Shown here piece by piece: positions 34,107 to 42,664 of a DNA stretch of 64,000 nucleotides. A program made the translations under genes and the position numbers. A model generated the notes under the pieces. It was not told the DNA's origin. It saw only the letters and a program-made list of their open reading frames with translations, and searched no databases. This DNA comes from Candidatus Eiseniibacteriota bacterium. GTDB lineage: Bacteria > Eisenbacteria > RBG-16-71-46. Every line of letters starts with the position of its first letter. Position 1 is the first letter of the stretch. The stretch covers positions 1-64,000 of the forward strand of contig JACOSV010000054.1 in NCBI GenBank assembly GCA_016178725.1, given 5' to 3'.

Positions 34107-34592
34107 GTGAGCGTCAAGCTCCACTGCGGACGTCTCAAGGGATCGATCGCGGACGTCGTGGACGCGGGCGTCGATCTCCTGCCCGGATTCGAGATGGCGG
34201 CGATCCCGGTGCTCGACAACGCCGAGCGCCCGGCCGAGTGGCCGGCGATGCGCCGGCGGCTGCGCGCCGAGGGCGTGCGCGCCTCGTCGCATCGCGGCGT
34301 GCTGCTGCTCGAGCCCGGCGAGCTCGACCGTTTCTCGTCGGTCGGGCTCTTCGCCGGATGGGACGAGCTGTTCCTCACCGGTGAATGGAACGACGAGTTC
34401 GAGCCGTTCCCGGGACGCGTCACGCCCGACGTCGCCGACTTCGACGAGGCGACGCCGCTCGGGCTCGAGGAGTGGATGCTCGACGCGGGCTGCGTGCTCG
34501 CGCTCGGCGACGGCGACGGACTCAACTTCGCGACGCTCGATCCGATCCTGGCCGAGCGCCTCACGGGACGCTTCACGACGGCGAAGCGGTGA
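34107..34592 (+). CDS. Protein of unknown function
   Basis: I do not recognise this 161-residue soluble protein. GTG 34107 follows GGGGGAG by 6 nt and starts VSVKLHCGRLKGSIADVV; the ORF-track start at 34071 is less likely. It is acidic, has no signal peptide or membrane segment, and contains features such as SSHRGVLLLEPGELDRFSSV and a Trp-rich GLFAGWDELFLTGEWNDEFE that could form an alpha/beta fold. It overlaps the alpha/beta-hydrolase start by GTGA, so the two are cotranslated. Codon third positions are GC-rich like its neighbours, so it is a real gene. Confidence 0.65.
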   Translation: MSVKLHCGRLKGSIADVVDAGVDLLPGFEMAAIPVLDNAERPAEWPAMRRRLRAEGVRASSHRGVLLLEPGELDRFSSVGLFAGWDELFLTGEWNDEFEPFPGRVTPDVADFDEATPLGLEEWMLDAGCVLALGDGDGLNFATLDPILAERLTGRFTTAKR

Positions 34593-35275
34593 GCGGTCCG
34601 CCGCCCCGCGGCGCCGCCACGTCGCGGCTCCAGACGCTCGCGATCGCCGGGCCCGCCGGCGCGCTCGAGGCGTTGCTCAACGAGCACGAAGGCCGCGAGC
34701 CCGCGATCGTCGCGCTCGTCTGCCATCCGCATCCGCTCTACGGCGGGACGATGCACAACAAGGTCGTGCATCGCGTCGCCGCGACGCTGCACGAGCTCGG
34801 CGCCGCGGTGCTGCGCTTCAACTTTCGCGGCGCGGGGAAGAGCGAGGGTCTGCATGACGAAGGCGCGGGCGAGCTCGACGACGCGCGCGCGGCACTCGCC
34901 TGGCTCGGCGCGCGCCATCCGCGCGCGCGCCGCTGGGTCGCGGGCTTCTCGTTCGGCGCGTGGATCGCGGCGCGCCTCGCCGCCTCGGAGCGGTCGGTCG
35001 AACGGCTGGTGATGGTCGCGCCGCCGGTCCAGCGCTCCGACTTCGATCTGTTGCGCGAGGCGGCGGTGCCCAAGCTGGCGCTGCAGGGGACGCACGACGA
35101 GGTCTGCCCGCCGGCGGCCCTCGAGGCCGCGTTCGCGACGTGGGCCGAGCCGAAGGCGCTGCGGCGGATCGAGGGCGGCACGCACTTCTTCGACCGGCAG
35201 CTGGGCGATCTCGCCGACGCGCTGCGCGATGCGCTGGGCGGCCCGGCGGCGGGAGACGCCTCCGCCGATCGCTGA
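34589..35275 (+). CDS. Alpha/beta hydrolase (dienelactone-hydrolase-like)
   Basis: The 228-residue cytosolic hydrolase resembles the CocE/YbgI-like or DLH-like group often annotated as an alpha/beta hydrolase with an HPHPxxGG motif. Visible are VCHPHPLYGGTMHNKVVHR, the oxyanion region NFRGAGKSEG, nucleophile motif GFSFGAW (Ser about 116), Asp in GTHDEVCPP and His in GGTHFF: a complete triad. It starts at GTG 34589, overlapping the unknown gene. The natural ester or thioester is not predictable. It ends 8 bp from the convergent CDF transporter. Confidence 0.83.
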   Translation: MSGPPPRGAATSRLQTLAIAGPAGALEALLNEHEGREPAIVALVCHPHPLYGGTMHNKVVHRVAATLHELGAAVLRFNFRGAGKSEGLHDEGAGELDDARAALAWLGARHPRARRWVAGFSFGAWIAARLAASERSVERLVMVAPPVQRSDFDLLREAAVPKLALQGTHDEVCPPAALEAAFATWAEPKALRRIEGGTHFFDRQLGDLADALRDALGGPAAGDASADR

Positions 35276-35283
35276 AGCGCGCC

Positions 35284-36201
35284 TCACCCCTCGGCGCGCA
35301 GGCCTCCGCCTTCGCGCGCCGTGGCGCGTTCGCTCTCGAGCGCCGGCTCGACGTGCACGACGACGTCGGTGACGCCCGGCCACCGCTCGCGCAGCCTCCG
35401 CTCGACGCGATGGCCGAGCGCGTGCGCCGCGGCGATCGCCATGTGCGGCGCGACGAGGATGTGGAGATCGAGGTGGATGTCGTCGTCGGGGCCGCGCGAG
35501 CGCACGTTGTGCGCCTCGAGCACGCCCGGTTCCTCGAGCGCGACGCGCTCGATCGGCTCGGGGTCGATGCGGCGCTCGTCGGAGAGCGTCGAGAGCGTGC
35601 CGCGCACGATCCGCGCGCCGGCGATCGCGATGAGCACGACGATCAGCGCCGCGACCAGCACGTCGGCCCACGCCCAGCCGAACGGCGCGACGGCGAAGCT
35701 CATCAGCACGAGCACGCTCGCGAGCACGTCGCTCCCGGTGTGCGCCGCGTCCGAGATCAGGATCTCGCTCTGGAGCCGCCGGCCCTCGCGGCGCTCGACC
35801 AGCACGACGGCGACGTTGATCGCGACCGTGACGCCGATCACGGCGTAGCCGAGGGGCGACACGTCGGGCATGCGCGGGTGGTGGAGTCGCTCGAGCGCCT
35901 CGCCCAGGATCTCGCGGCAGCCGAGGAACATCATCGCGACGATGCCGAGCGCCGCGAACGTCTCGTACTTGCGGTGTCCGTAGGGATGATTGGCGTCAGG
36001 CGGGCGCCGCGAGACGGCGAGCCCGATCAGCGCGACCACGTTCGACGCGCCGTCGATGAGCGAGTGCACGCCGTCGGCGCTCATCGCGATCGCGCCCGAG
36101 CGCTGGCCGTAGAGGAGCTTCGCCAGGGCCACGAGCAGGTTCAGGCCGAGGATCGCCCACAGGATCCGGATGATGCGTCGCAGGCGGACCGCGCCGTCCA
36201 T
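35284..36201 (-). CDS. Cation diffusion facilitator (CDF) family transporter
   Basis: The 305-residue inner-membrane metal/proton antiporter probably exports Zn, Fe or Mn. Six helices are visible; the binding-site residues lie in SADGVHSLIDG (TM2) and SDAAHTGSDVLAS (TM5), and the conserved HPYGHRKYET loop follows TM2. The C-terminal cytosolic dimerisation domain (HLDLHILVAPHMAIAAAHAL) has the expected His pattern. The DxxHxxxD pairs fit Zn/Fe-type members; metal choice cannot be fixed. TAGAGT 7 nt before ATG 36201 on the minus strand looks like the -10 of a leaderless transcript. Confidence 0.9.
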   Translation of the reverse strand: MDGAVRLRRIIRILWAILGLNLLVALAKLLYGQRSGAIAMSADGVHSLIDGASNVVALIGLAVSRRPPDANHPYGHRKYETFAALGIVAMMFLGCREILGEALERLHHPRMPDVSPLGYAVIGVTVAINVAVVLVERREGRRLQSEILISDAAHTGSDVLASVLVLMSFAVAPFGWAWADVLVAALIVVLIAIAGARIVRGTLSTLSDERRIDPEPIERVALEEPGVLEAHNVRSRGPDDDIHLDLHILVAPHMAIAAAHALGHRVERRLRERWPGVTDVVVHVEPALESERATAREGGGLRAEG

Positions 36202-36404
36202 GTCGCGTACTCTAACAGGCTTCGACGCGCCCTCCGCGCCCGGTCACCGATACCCCGCGCCGGTCGTTTCTTGTCATTGTTGTAACCGTCGTGACGGCGC
36301 CGCGCCGGACGGTCGTGCGTCCAATTCATGTAGCATCGCTGTTCGTCCCGACGCCCCAGCACTCCACGCCGGCACACGTCGCCGCTATCGGACCGGGAGG
36401 TCGC

Positions 36405-37868
36405 TTGAACCGCAGTCGCTGGATCCTCGTCGCGGCGGTCGCCGCCATCGCCGTGCTCGGGGCGCTCTGGTGGCGCTCGCGCGCCGCAGGCGCCGCGCCC
36501 CGTTACCGCACCGTCGAGATCGACCGCGGCAACGTCGAGAGCGTGGTGTCGGCGACCGGGACCATCAAGCCGGTGGTGCAGGTGACGGTGGGCAGCCAGG
36601 TGAGCGGCACGGTCGAGAAGATCAACGCCGACTACAACTCGCGCGTGCGCGCGGGCGAGGTGATCCTGCAGCTCGAGCAGTCGTCGTTCCGAGCCCGTGA
36701 GGTGCAGGCCGAGGCGGCGGTGGCCAAGGCCGCGGCCGGCGTGAGGGACGGCGAGCGCCAGCTCGCGCGCTCGCAGGAGCTGTTCAAGCAGAGCTACGTC
36801 TCGCAGGCCGACCTCGACAACGCAACCGTGACGCTGCAGCAGCGCAAGGCCGATCTCCAGCAGACCGAGGCGCAGCTCCAGTCGGCGAAGGTGGACCTCG
36901 ACCACACGACGATCCGCGCGCCGATCGACGGCGTCGTGATCGCGCGCTCGGTCGATGTCGGCCAGACCGTGGCGGCAAGCCTGCAGGCGCCGCAGCTGTT
37001 CCTGATCGCGAACGACCTGACGCAGATGCAGGTCGAGACGAAGATCGACGAGGCGGACATCGGCCAGATCCGGCCGGGGCTCCCGGTGAGCTTCACCGTG
37101 GACGCGTTCCCCGATCGCGAGTTCGACGGACAGGTGTCGCAGGTCCGGCTCGAGCCGGTCACCGACCAGAACGTCGTCACCTACACGACCGTCATCCGCA
37201 CGGCGAACCAGGATCTCAAGCTGCGCCCCGGGATGACCGCGAACGTGACGGTGCGGATCGAGAAGCGCACGGACGTGCTGCGCGTGCCGAACGCGGCGCT
37301 GCGCTTCCGTCCGCCGTCGAACGGCGACGCCCGCACGCCGGGCGGCGCGATGGCCGCGGGCGTCGGCGGCGGTGACGGCGGCGCGGGCGGCCGGAAGGGC
37401 GGCGCGCCCGGCGATTCGAGCCGCGGCGGCGGCATGGGCCAGCGCGGCGGCGGCATGGGCCAGCGCGGCGGCGGCATGGGCCAGCGCGGCGGCGGCATGC
37501 GCGGCGGCGACGCGAACACGCCGGGCACGGACCTCGTGCGGCGCGGACCCGCGGGCGCGGCAGGGCGCGGGCTCAAGGCGGCCGCCGAGCCGGGCACGGT
37601 AACGCCCGCGGTCGAGCCTCCGGCCTACCGCCCCGGCGTGGTCTACGTGCTGCGCGAAGGGAAGCCCGAGAAGTCACGGATCACGACCGGCATCACCGAC
37701 GGCGCGTACACCGAGATCCAGAGCGACGTGCTCAAGGCCGGCGACCGCGTGATCATCGGCTTCGATCAGGGGTCGCGCGCCGCGAACAACACGCTCCAGC
37801 CGCCGCCCGGCATGGGCGGATTCCGCGGCCCCGGCGGCGGCGGTGGAGGCGGAGGGCGCGGGCGGTGA
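36405..37868 (+). CDS. MacA/HlyD-type periplasmic adaptor with repeated GQRGGGM region
   Basis: This is the membrane-fusion subunit of an ABC-type export system (487 residues from TTG 36405, which follows GGGAGG; ATG 36291 is an alternative). One N-terminal helix (WILVAAVAAIAVLGALWW) anchors it; the lipoyl/barrel-sandwich half (SQVSGTVEKINADYNSRV), an alpha-helical hairpin, then IRAPIDGVVIARSVDVGQTV and a beta-barrel domain match MacA. A long Gly/Met/Arg-rich insertion (about 345-430) with three and a half GQRGGGM repeats is unusual and may be flexible or metal-binding. The stop overlaps the permease start (GTGA). Confidence 0.85.
   Translation: MNRSRWILVAAVAAIAVLGALWWRSRAAGAAPRYRTVEIDRGNVESVVSATGTIKPVVQVTVGSQVSGTVEKINADYNSRVRAGEVILQLEQSSFRAREVQAEAAVAKAAAGVRDGERQLARSQELFKQSYVSQADLDNATVTLQQRKADLQQTEAQLQSAKVDLDHTTIRAPIDGVVIARSVDVGQTVAASLQAPQLFLIANDLTQMQVETKIDEADIGQIRPGLPVSFTVDAFPDREFDGQVSQVRLEPVTDQNVVTYTTVIRTANQDLKLRPGMTANVTVRIEKRTDVLRVPNAALRFRPPSNGDARTPGGAMAAGVGGGDGGAGGRKGGAPGDSSRGGGMGQRGGGMGQRGGGMGQRGGGMRGGDANTPGTDLVRRGPAGAAGRGLKAAAEPGTVTPAVEPPAYRPGVVYVLREGKPEKSRITTGITDGAYTEIQSDVLKAGDRVIIGFDQGSRAANNTLQPPPGMGGFRGPGGGGGGGGRGR
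37422..37500 (+). repeat. 21 bp tandem repeat encoding GQRGGGM units
   Basis: The unit CGCGGCGGCGGCATGGGCCAG is repeated about 3.7 times in frame within the adaptor gene. The copies are identical until the last one, where ATGGGC becomes ATGCGC. Such a repeat can change copy number by slippage, altering the Gly/Met-rich linker length without shifting the frame. Confidence 0.85.
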
Positions 37869-39085
37869 CGCTGTCCGAGCTGCTGGGCGTGGGCGTGCAG
37901 GCGCTGGCCCGCAACCGCATGCGCTCGGGGCTCACCGTGCTCGGCATCGTCATCGGCGTCGCGGCCGTGATCGCGACACTCGCGATCGGTCAGGGCGCCC
38001 GCGCGGCGGTGCAGGCGAACATCGCCGCCCTCGGCGCGAACACGCTCACCATCATGCCGGGCACCGTGAGCGCGAGCGGCGTGCGCATGGGCATGATGGG
38101 CGGCCAGAGCACGCTCACGGTGGACGACGCCGACGCGATCAAGCGCGAGGCGCCGGCGGTGGCGGCGGTCGCGCCCACGGTGCGCACCAACGTGCAGGTC
38201 GTCTACGGCTCGCAGAACTGGGCGACGCAGGCGCAGGGCGTCACCGCCGACTTCACGATCGTGCGCGCGTGGCCCGTGGCGAGCGGCGTGTTCATCACCG
38301 ACTCCGACGTGCGCGGCGGCGCCAAGGTCGCGGTGCTGGGCGCGAACGTCGTGCAGCAGCTGTTCGGCACCGCCGATCCGATCGGCGCGACGATCCGCGT
38401 CAAGGACATGCCCTTCAGGGTCGTCGGCGTGCTGTCGGCGAAGGGCGGACAGGGCTGGGGCGGAAGCCAGGACGACGTGATCCTCATCCCGCTCACCACC
38501 GCCATGCGGAAGCTCATGTCGCGGACGACCGTCAACGCGATCTCGCTCTCGGCGGCCAGCGAGACGCAGGTCGCTTCGGCGACCGAGCAGGTCACCGATC
38601 TCCTGCGGCAGCGACACCGCATCCGGCCCGGCGCCGATCAGGACTTCTTCATCTTCACGCAGCAGGAGATCGCGAGCTCGGCCGAGGAGACCTCGAAGGT
38701 GATGACGCTGCTGCTCGCGAGCATCGCCGCGGTCTCGCTGCTGGTCGGCGGCATCGGCATCATGAACATCATGCTCGTCTCGGTGACCGAGCGGACGCGC
38801 GAGATCGGCATCCGCCGCGCGATCGGCGCGCGCCGCACCGACATCATGATGCAGTTCCTCGCCGAGTCCGCGTTCCTCTCGCTCGCAGGCGGGGCGCTCG
38901 GCGTCGCGCTCGGCATCGCCGCGGCGACCGCGGTCACTCACTTCGCGCGCTGGCCGACCATGGTGCAGCCGGGCGCGGTGGCACTCGCGTTCACGTTCGC
39001 GACCGCGATCGGGCTGTTCTTCGGCTACTACCCGGCGCTGCGCGCGGCCGGGCTCGATCCGGTCGAAGCGCTGCGCTACGAGTAG
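37865..39085 (+). CDS. MacB-type ABC transporter permease (FtsX family)
   Basis: The 406-residue membrane permease has four helices: one near the N-terminus (RSGLTVLGIVIGVAAVIATLA), a large periplasmic MacB_PCD domain (about 45-260), then three helices with the FtsX signature (GIGIMNIMLVSVTERTREIGI and AIGARRTDIMMQFLAESA). It lacks the N-terminal ATPase of full MacB and no separate ATPase gene is adjacent, so the nucleotide-binding partner must be encoded elsewhere. It starts at GTG 37865, overlapping the adaptor gene, and is the last gene before a hairpin terminator. Confidence 0.9.
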   Translation: MTLSELLGVGVQALARNRMRSGLTVLGIVIGVAAVIATLAIGQGARAAVQANIAALGANTLTIMPGTVSASGVRMGMMGGQSTLTVDDADAIKREAPAVAAVAPTVRTNVQVVYGSQNWATQAQGVTADFTIVRAWPVASGVFITDSDVRGGAKVAVLGANVVQQLFGTADPIGATIRVKDMPFRVVGVLSAKGGQGWGGSQDDVILIPLTTAMRKLMSRTTVNAISLSAASETQVASATEQVTDLLRQRHRIRPGADQDFFIFTQQEIASSAEETSKVMTLLLASIAAVSLLVGGIGIMNIMLVSVTERTREIGIRRAIGARRTDIMMQFLAESAFLSLAGGALGVALGIAAATAVTHFARWPTMVQPGAVALAFTFATAIGLFFGYYPALRAAGLDPVEALRYE

Positions 39086-39088
39086 CCT

Positions 39089-39111
39089 CGGGCGGGCGCT
39101 CGGCCCGCCCG
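39089..39111. terminator. Hairpin terminator between convergent genes
   Basis: CGGGCGGGC-GCTCG-GCCCGCCCG is a perfect 9 bp stem 3 bp after the permease stop and 9 bp from the acetate kinase stop. It can serve both strands. There is no T run. Confidence 0.55.
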
Positions 39112-39120
39112 CGACGCGCG

Positions 39121-40215
39121 TCAGCCGGCGAGCGCCTCGCGCGTCTGGCGCGCGATCTCGAGATCCTCGCGCGCGGCGATCACCAGCGTCCTCACGCTCG
39201 CCGCGTCGGCCGACACGTCGCGGTCCTCGCCGCCGGCCTGATTCCGCGCCTCGTCCAGCGCCAGCCCCAGGAACCCGAGACGCTCGGCCGTCCGCGCGCG
39301 CACGACCGCCGAGCCCTCGCCGACGCCGCCCGTGAACACGAGCGCGTCGAGCCCGCGCACGGCGGCCGCCATCGCCGCGACCGAAGCCGCGAGGCGATGG
39401 ACATAGACGTCGAGCGCCGCGCCCGCCGCCTCATCGCCGCGCGCGGCGCGCGCGGTGACCTCGCGCATGTCCGCGACGCCCGCGAGGGCGAGGAGCCCCG
39501 AGCGATGCTCGAGCGCGTCGGTCAGCTCGGCGGGTGAGAGGCCGGCGTGGGTTTCGAGCCACAGCACGAGGCCCGGGTCCACGCTGCCCGAGCGCGTCGC
39601 CATCACCAGCCCCTCGAGCGGCGTGAAACCCATCGTCGTGTCGTGCGACCGGCCGTTCGCGACGGCCGCGAGCGAGGCGCCCGCGCCGAGGTGCGCGACG
39701 ACGACGCGGAGAACGGCGGGCGTGCGGCCGAGCATCTGCGCCGCGCGGCGCGAGGCGTAGGCGTGCGAGAGTCCGTGGAAGCAGTAGCGGCGGACCGCCC
39801 AGCGCTCGAGCCACTCCCGCGGCAGCGCGTACGTCGCGGCCTCGGGCGGGAGATCGGCGTGGAACGCCGTGTCGAAGCACGCCACCTCGGGCACGCCGGG
39901 GAGCGCCGCGCGCACGGCGGCGAGCATCGCGAGCGAGATCGGCTGGTGGAGTGGGGCGAGGTCGGTGAGTGCCGCGAGCCTCCGCTCGACGTCGCCCTCG
40001 ATGCGCACGGCGCGCGTGAACGCCGTGCCGCCGTGGACGACGCGATGGCCGACCGCCCCGATCCCGCGCGCCGCGCCCAGCGCCTGCGCGATCGCCGCGG
40101 CCGGCACGCGGCCGCTCTCGGCCGGCAGATCGGCGGCGAGCGAGACGCGCTCGTCCGATTCGAGCACGCGCAGCTTGAGGCTGCTCGAGCCGGCGTTGAC
40201 GGTCAGGATGCGCAT
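39121..40215 (-). CDS. ackA: Acetate kinase
   Basis: The 364-residue enzyme converts acetyl phosphate plus ADP to acetate plus ATP. Motifs: NAGSSSLK at the start (phosphate loop), HRVVHGG, CFDTAFHADLPP, HGLSHAYASRRAA, VAHLGAGASLAAV and FTGGVGEGSAVVR. It starts at ATG 40215; the long ORF-track frame is phosphoketolase antisense-frame noise. It lies 11 bp after phosphoketolase, so the acetyl phosphate made there is its obvious substrate. It is slightly shorter than E. coli AckA (400) but all catalytic blocks are present. Confidence 0.95.
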   Translation of the reverse strand: MRILTVNAGSSSLKLRVLESDERVSLAADLPAESGRVPAAAIAQALGAARGIGAVGHRVVHGGTAFTRAVRIEGDVERRLAALTDLAPLHQPISLAMLAAVRAALPGVPEVACFDTAFHADLPPEAATYALPREWLERWAVRRYCFHGLSHAYASRRAAQMLGRTPAVLRVVVAHLGAGASLAAVANGRSHDTTMGFTPLEGLVMATRSGSVDPGLVLWLETHAGLSPAELTDALEHRSGLLALAGVADMREVTARAARGDEAAGAALDVYVHRLAASVAAMAAAVRGLDALVFTGGVGEGSAVVRARTAERLGFLGLALDEARNQAGGEDRDVSADAASVRTLVIAAREDLEIARQTREALAG

Positions 40216-40226
40216 CGCCGCTTGGA

Positions 40227-42608
40227 TCAGCTCCAGGCCCAGTCGCGGATCTCGGGCGCGTCCTCGCCGGCGGCACGCGCGTGGGCCCGCGCCGCCTCGC
40301 GCCGCGCGACCATCTCGGCGCGCAGCGCGCCCGCGCGCGCCGCGAGTCCCGGCACGCGGTCGATCACGTCCATCACGAGGTGGAAGCGATCCATGTCGTT
40401 CCGGATCAGCATGTCGAACGGCGTGGTGACCGTGCCCTCTTCCTTGTAGCCGCGCACGTGGACCTGCGCGTGGTTGCGGCGCCGGTACGTGAGCCGGTGG
40501 ATGAGCCACGGATAGCCGTGATACGCGAACACCACCGGACGATCGGCCGTGAACAGCGCGTCGAACGCGTCGTCCGCGAGGCCGTGCGGATGCTCGGGCG
40601 GCGGCTGGAGGCTCATCAGGTCCACGACGTTGACCACGCGCACGCGCACGTCGGGAAGTCCCTCGCGCAGGAGCCGCGCCGCGGCGAGCGTCTCGAGCGT
40701 CGGCACGTCGCCGCAGCACGCGAGCACCACGTCGGGCTCGCCCGCGCCCGGCGTCCCCGCCCACGCCCATGCGCCCATTCCGCGCGCGCAGTGCTCGATC
40801 GCCGCGTCCATCGCGAGCCACTGCGGCGCCGGCTGCTTGCCGGCGACGATCACGTTGACGTAGTGCCGGCTCGCGAGGCAGTGCGCGACGACCGAGAGCA
40901 GCGTGTTCGCGTCGGGCGGCAGGTAGACGCGGATGATCGCCGCCTTCTTGTTCGCGACGTGGTCGATGAAGCCGGGATCCTGGTGCGAGAACCCGTTGTG
41001 ATCCTGCCGCCACACGTGCGACGAGAGGAGATAGTTGAGCGAGGCGATCGGCCGGCGCCACGCGACCTCGCTCGACACCTTGAGCCACTTGGCGTGCTGG
41101 TTGAACATCGAGCCCACGATATGGATGAACGCCTCGTACGAGTTGAAGAGGCCGTGGCGTCCGGTGAGGAGATAACCCTCGAGCCATCCCTCGCACAGGT
41201 GCTCCGAGAGCGCTTCCATCACGCGGCCGTCGGGGGCGAGGTGATCGTCGCCCGCCGTGATGCCGTCGAGGAACACGCGGTCGGTGACCTCGAAGACGCG
41301 GTCGAGCCGGTTGGACGCGGTCTCATCGGGACCGAAGAGCCGGAAGCGCGAACGGTTGCGCGCGATCACGTCGCGCAGGAAGCCGCCGAGAACGCGCGTC
41401 GCCTCGGCGGTCGCGGCGCCGGGCGATGCGACCGGGACGGCGTAGGCGCGGAACTCGGGGAGATCGAGCGGTGTCGCACCGGGATTCGCCGCGGGCTGGG
41501 CGCTCATCCGCCGCGGGCCGTCCGGCGCGAGGCGCAGCAGATCGGCGGCGGGCCGTCCGCGATCGTCGAACAGCTCGCGCGGGCGGTAGCTCCGCATCCA
41601 CGCCTCGAGCAGGGCGAGGTGCGCGGGGTTCGTGCGCACGTCGGTGATCGGCACCTGATGCGCGCGGAACGTGCCCTCGATCGCGACGCCGTCCACCGTG
41701 CGCGGGCACGTCCAGCCCTTCGGCGTGCGGAGGACGATCATCGGCCAGCGCGGCCGCGCGCGCTCGCCGTCCACACGCGCGCGCCGCCGGATCGCCGCGA
41801 TCGCGTCGAGCGCCCGATCGAGCGCGCCGGCCATGCGGCGGTGGACCTGGGGCGGATCATCGCCTTCGACCGCGATCGGGTTCCAGCCGTAGCCGGTGAA
41901 CAGCGCGTCGAGCTCCGCTCCGGGGATCCGCGCGAGGAACGACGGGTTCGCGATCTTGTAGCCGTTGAGATGGAGGATCGGCAGGACCGCGCCGTCGCGG
42001 GCCGGATCGAGGAACTTGTTCGAGTGCCAGCTCGCGGCCAGGGGGCCGGTCTCGGCCTCGCCGTCGCCGACCACGCAGACGACGAGCCGGTCGGGCGCGT
42101 CGAATGCGGCGCCGAACGCGTGGGCGAGCGCGTAGCCGAGCTCGCCGCCCTCGTGGATCGAGCCCGGGATCTCGGGCGTGCAGTGGCTGCCGATGCCGCC
42201 GGGGAACGAGAAGCGGCGGAAGAGCCGCTTCATCCCGGTCTCGTCGCGCGGCACGTCGGGGTAGGCCTCGCTCCACGCGCCTTCGAGCCACGCGTTCGCG
42301 ACCGCCGCGGGGCCGCCGTGGCCGGGGCCCATCACCATGAGCGCGTCGAGGCCGCGCGCGCGGATCGCGCGCTGCATGTGCGCGACGATCAGGTTGAGGC
42401 CGGGCGTCGTCCCCCAGTGCCCGAGCAGGCGCGGCTTGATGTGCGCGGGGGCGAGCGGCTCGCGCAGCAGCGGATTGTCGAGCAGGTAGATCTGGCCGAC
42501 GGCGAGGTAGTTCGCCGCGCGCCACCACGCGTCGATGCGCGCGAGCTCGTCGTCGGTCGCCGGCGCCATGGTGGCCGCCGGCGCGTCGCTCGCGTTGCGG
42601 TCGGGCAT
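40227..42608 (-). CDS. Xylulose-5-phosphate/fructose-6-phosphate phosphoketolase
   Basis: The 793-residue ThDP enzyme splits xylulose 5-phosphate (and often fructose 6-phosphate) with phosphate into acetyl phosphate and an aldose phosphate. Motifs: [57 protein letters not shown], the ThDP site [20 protein letters not shown], and [19 protein letters not shown]. Full length and complete. TAGGAT lies 6 nt before the ATG on the minus strand with no Shine-Dalgarno, so the transcript may be leaderless. With ackA it forms a bypass that yields acetate and ATP. Confidence 0.96.
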   Translation of the reverse strand: MPDRNASDAPAATMAPATDDELARIDAWWRAANYLAVGQIYLLDNPLLREPLAPAHIKPRLLGHWGTTPGLNLIVAHMQRAIRARGLDALMVMGPGHGGPAAVANAWLEGAWSEAYPDVPRDETGMKRLFRRFSFPGGIGSHCTPEIPGSIHEGGELGYALAHAFGAAFDAPDRLVVCVVGDGEAETGPLAASWHSNKFLDPARDGAVLPILHLNGYKIANPSFLARIPGAELDALFTGYGWNPIAVEGDDPPQVHRRMAGALDRALDAIAAIRRRARVDGERARPRWPMIVLRTPKGWTCPRTVDGVAIEGTFRAHQVPITDVRTNPAHLALLEAWMRSYRPRELFDDRGRPAADLLRLAPDGPRRMSAQPAANPGATPLDLPEFRAYAVPVASPGAATAEATRVLGGFLRDVIARNRSRFRLFGPDETASNRLDRVFEVTDRVFLDGITAGDDHLAPDGRVMEALSEHLCEGWLEGYLLTGRHGLFNSYEAFIHIVGSMFNQHAKWLKVSSEVAWRRPIASLNYLLSSHVWRQDHNGFSHQDPGFIDHVANKKAAIIRVYLPPDANTLLSVVAHCLASRHYVNVIVAGKQPAPQWLAMDAAIEHCARGMGAWAWAGTPGAGEPDVVLACCGDVPTLETLAAARLLREGLPDVRVRVVNVVDLMSLQPPPEHPHGLADDAFDALFTADRPVVFAYHGYPWLIHRLTYRRRNHAQVHVRGYKEEGTVTTPFDMLIRNDMDRFHLVMDVIDRVPGLAARAGALRAEMVARREAARAHARAAGEDAPEIRDWAWS

Positions 42609-42614
42609 GCCGCC

Positions 42615-42655
42615 ATCCTACCGCGCCGCGTCGCCGGGCGTTTTTCCGCTATAGT
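42615..42655. promoter_or_regulatory. Divergent -10 boxes between phosphoketolase and deacetylase-like genes
   Basis: On the minus strand TAGGAT (42615-42620) is 6 nt before the phosphoketolase ATG. On the plus strand TATAGT (42650-42655) is 9 nt before the GTG at 42665. The intergenic space is only 56 bp, so the two promoters are nearly back to back. No good -35 boxes are seen. Confidence 0.4.
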
Positions 42656-42664
42656 CGTTCCCCG

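Noticed and set aside
34738-35181. 147-residue minus ORF over the alpha/beta hydrolase
   Set aside because: Antisense shadow with no ribosome site or motif.
32522-35671. 1049-residue minus ORF across mntH and neighbours
   Set aside because: Shadow frame; composition is Arg/Ala/His-rich and it crosses three well-supported genes on the other strand.
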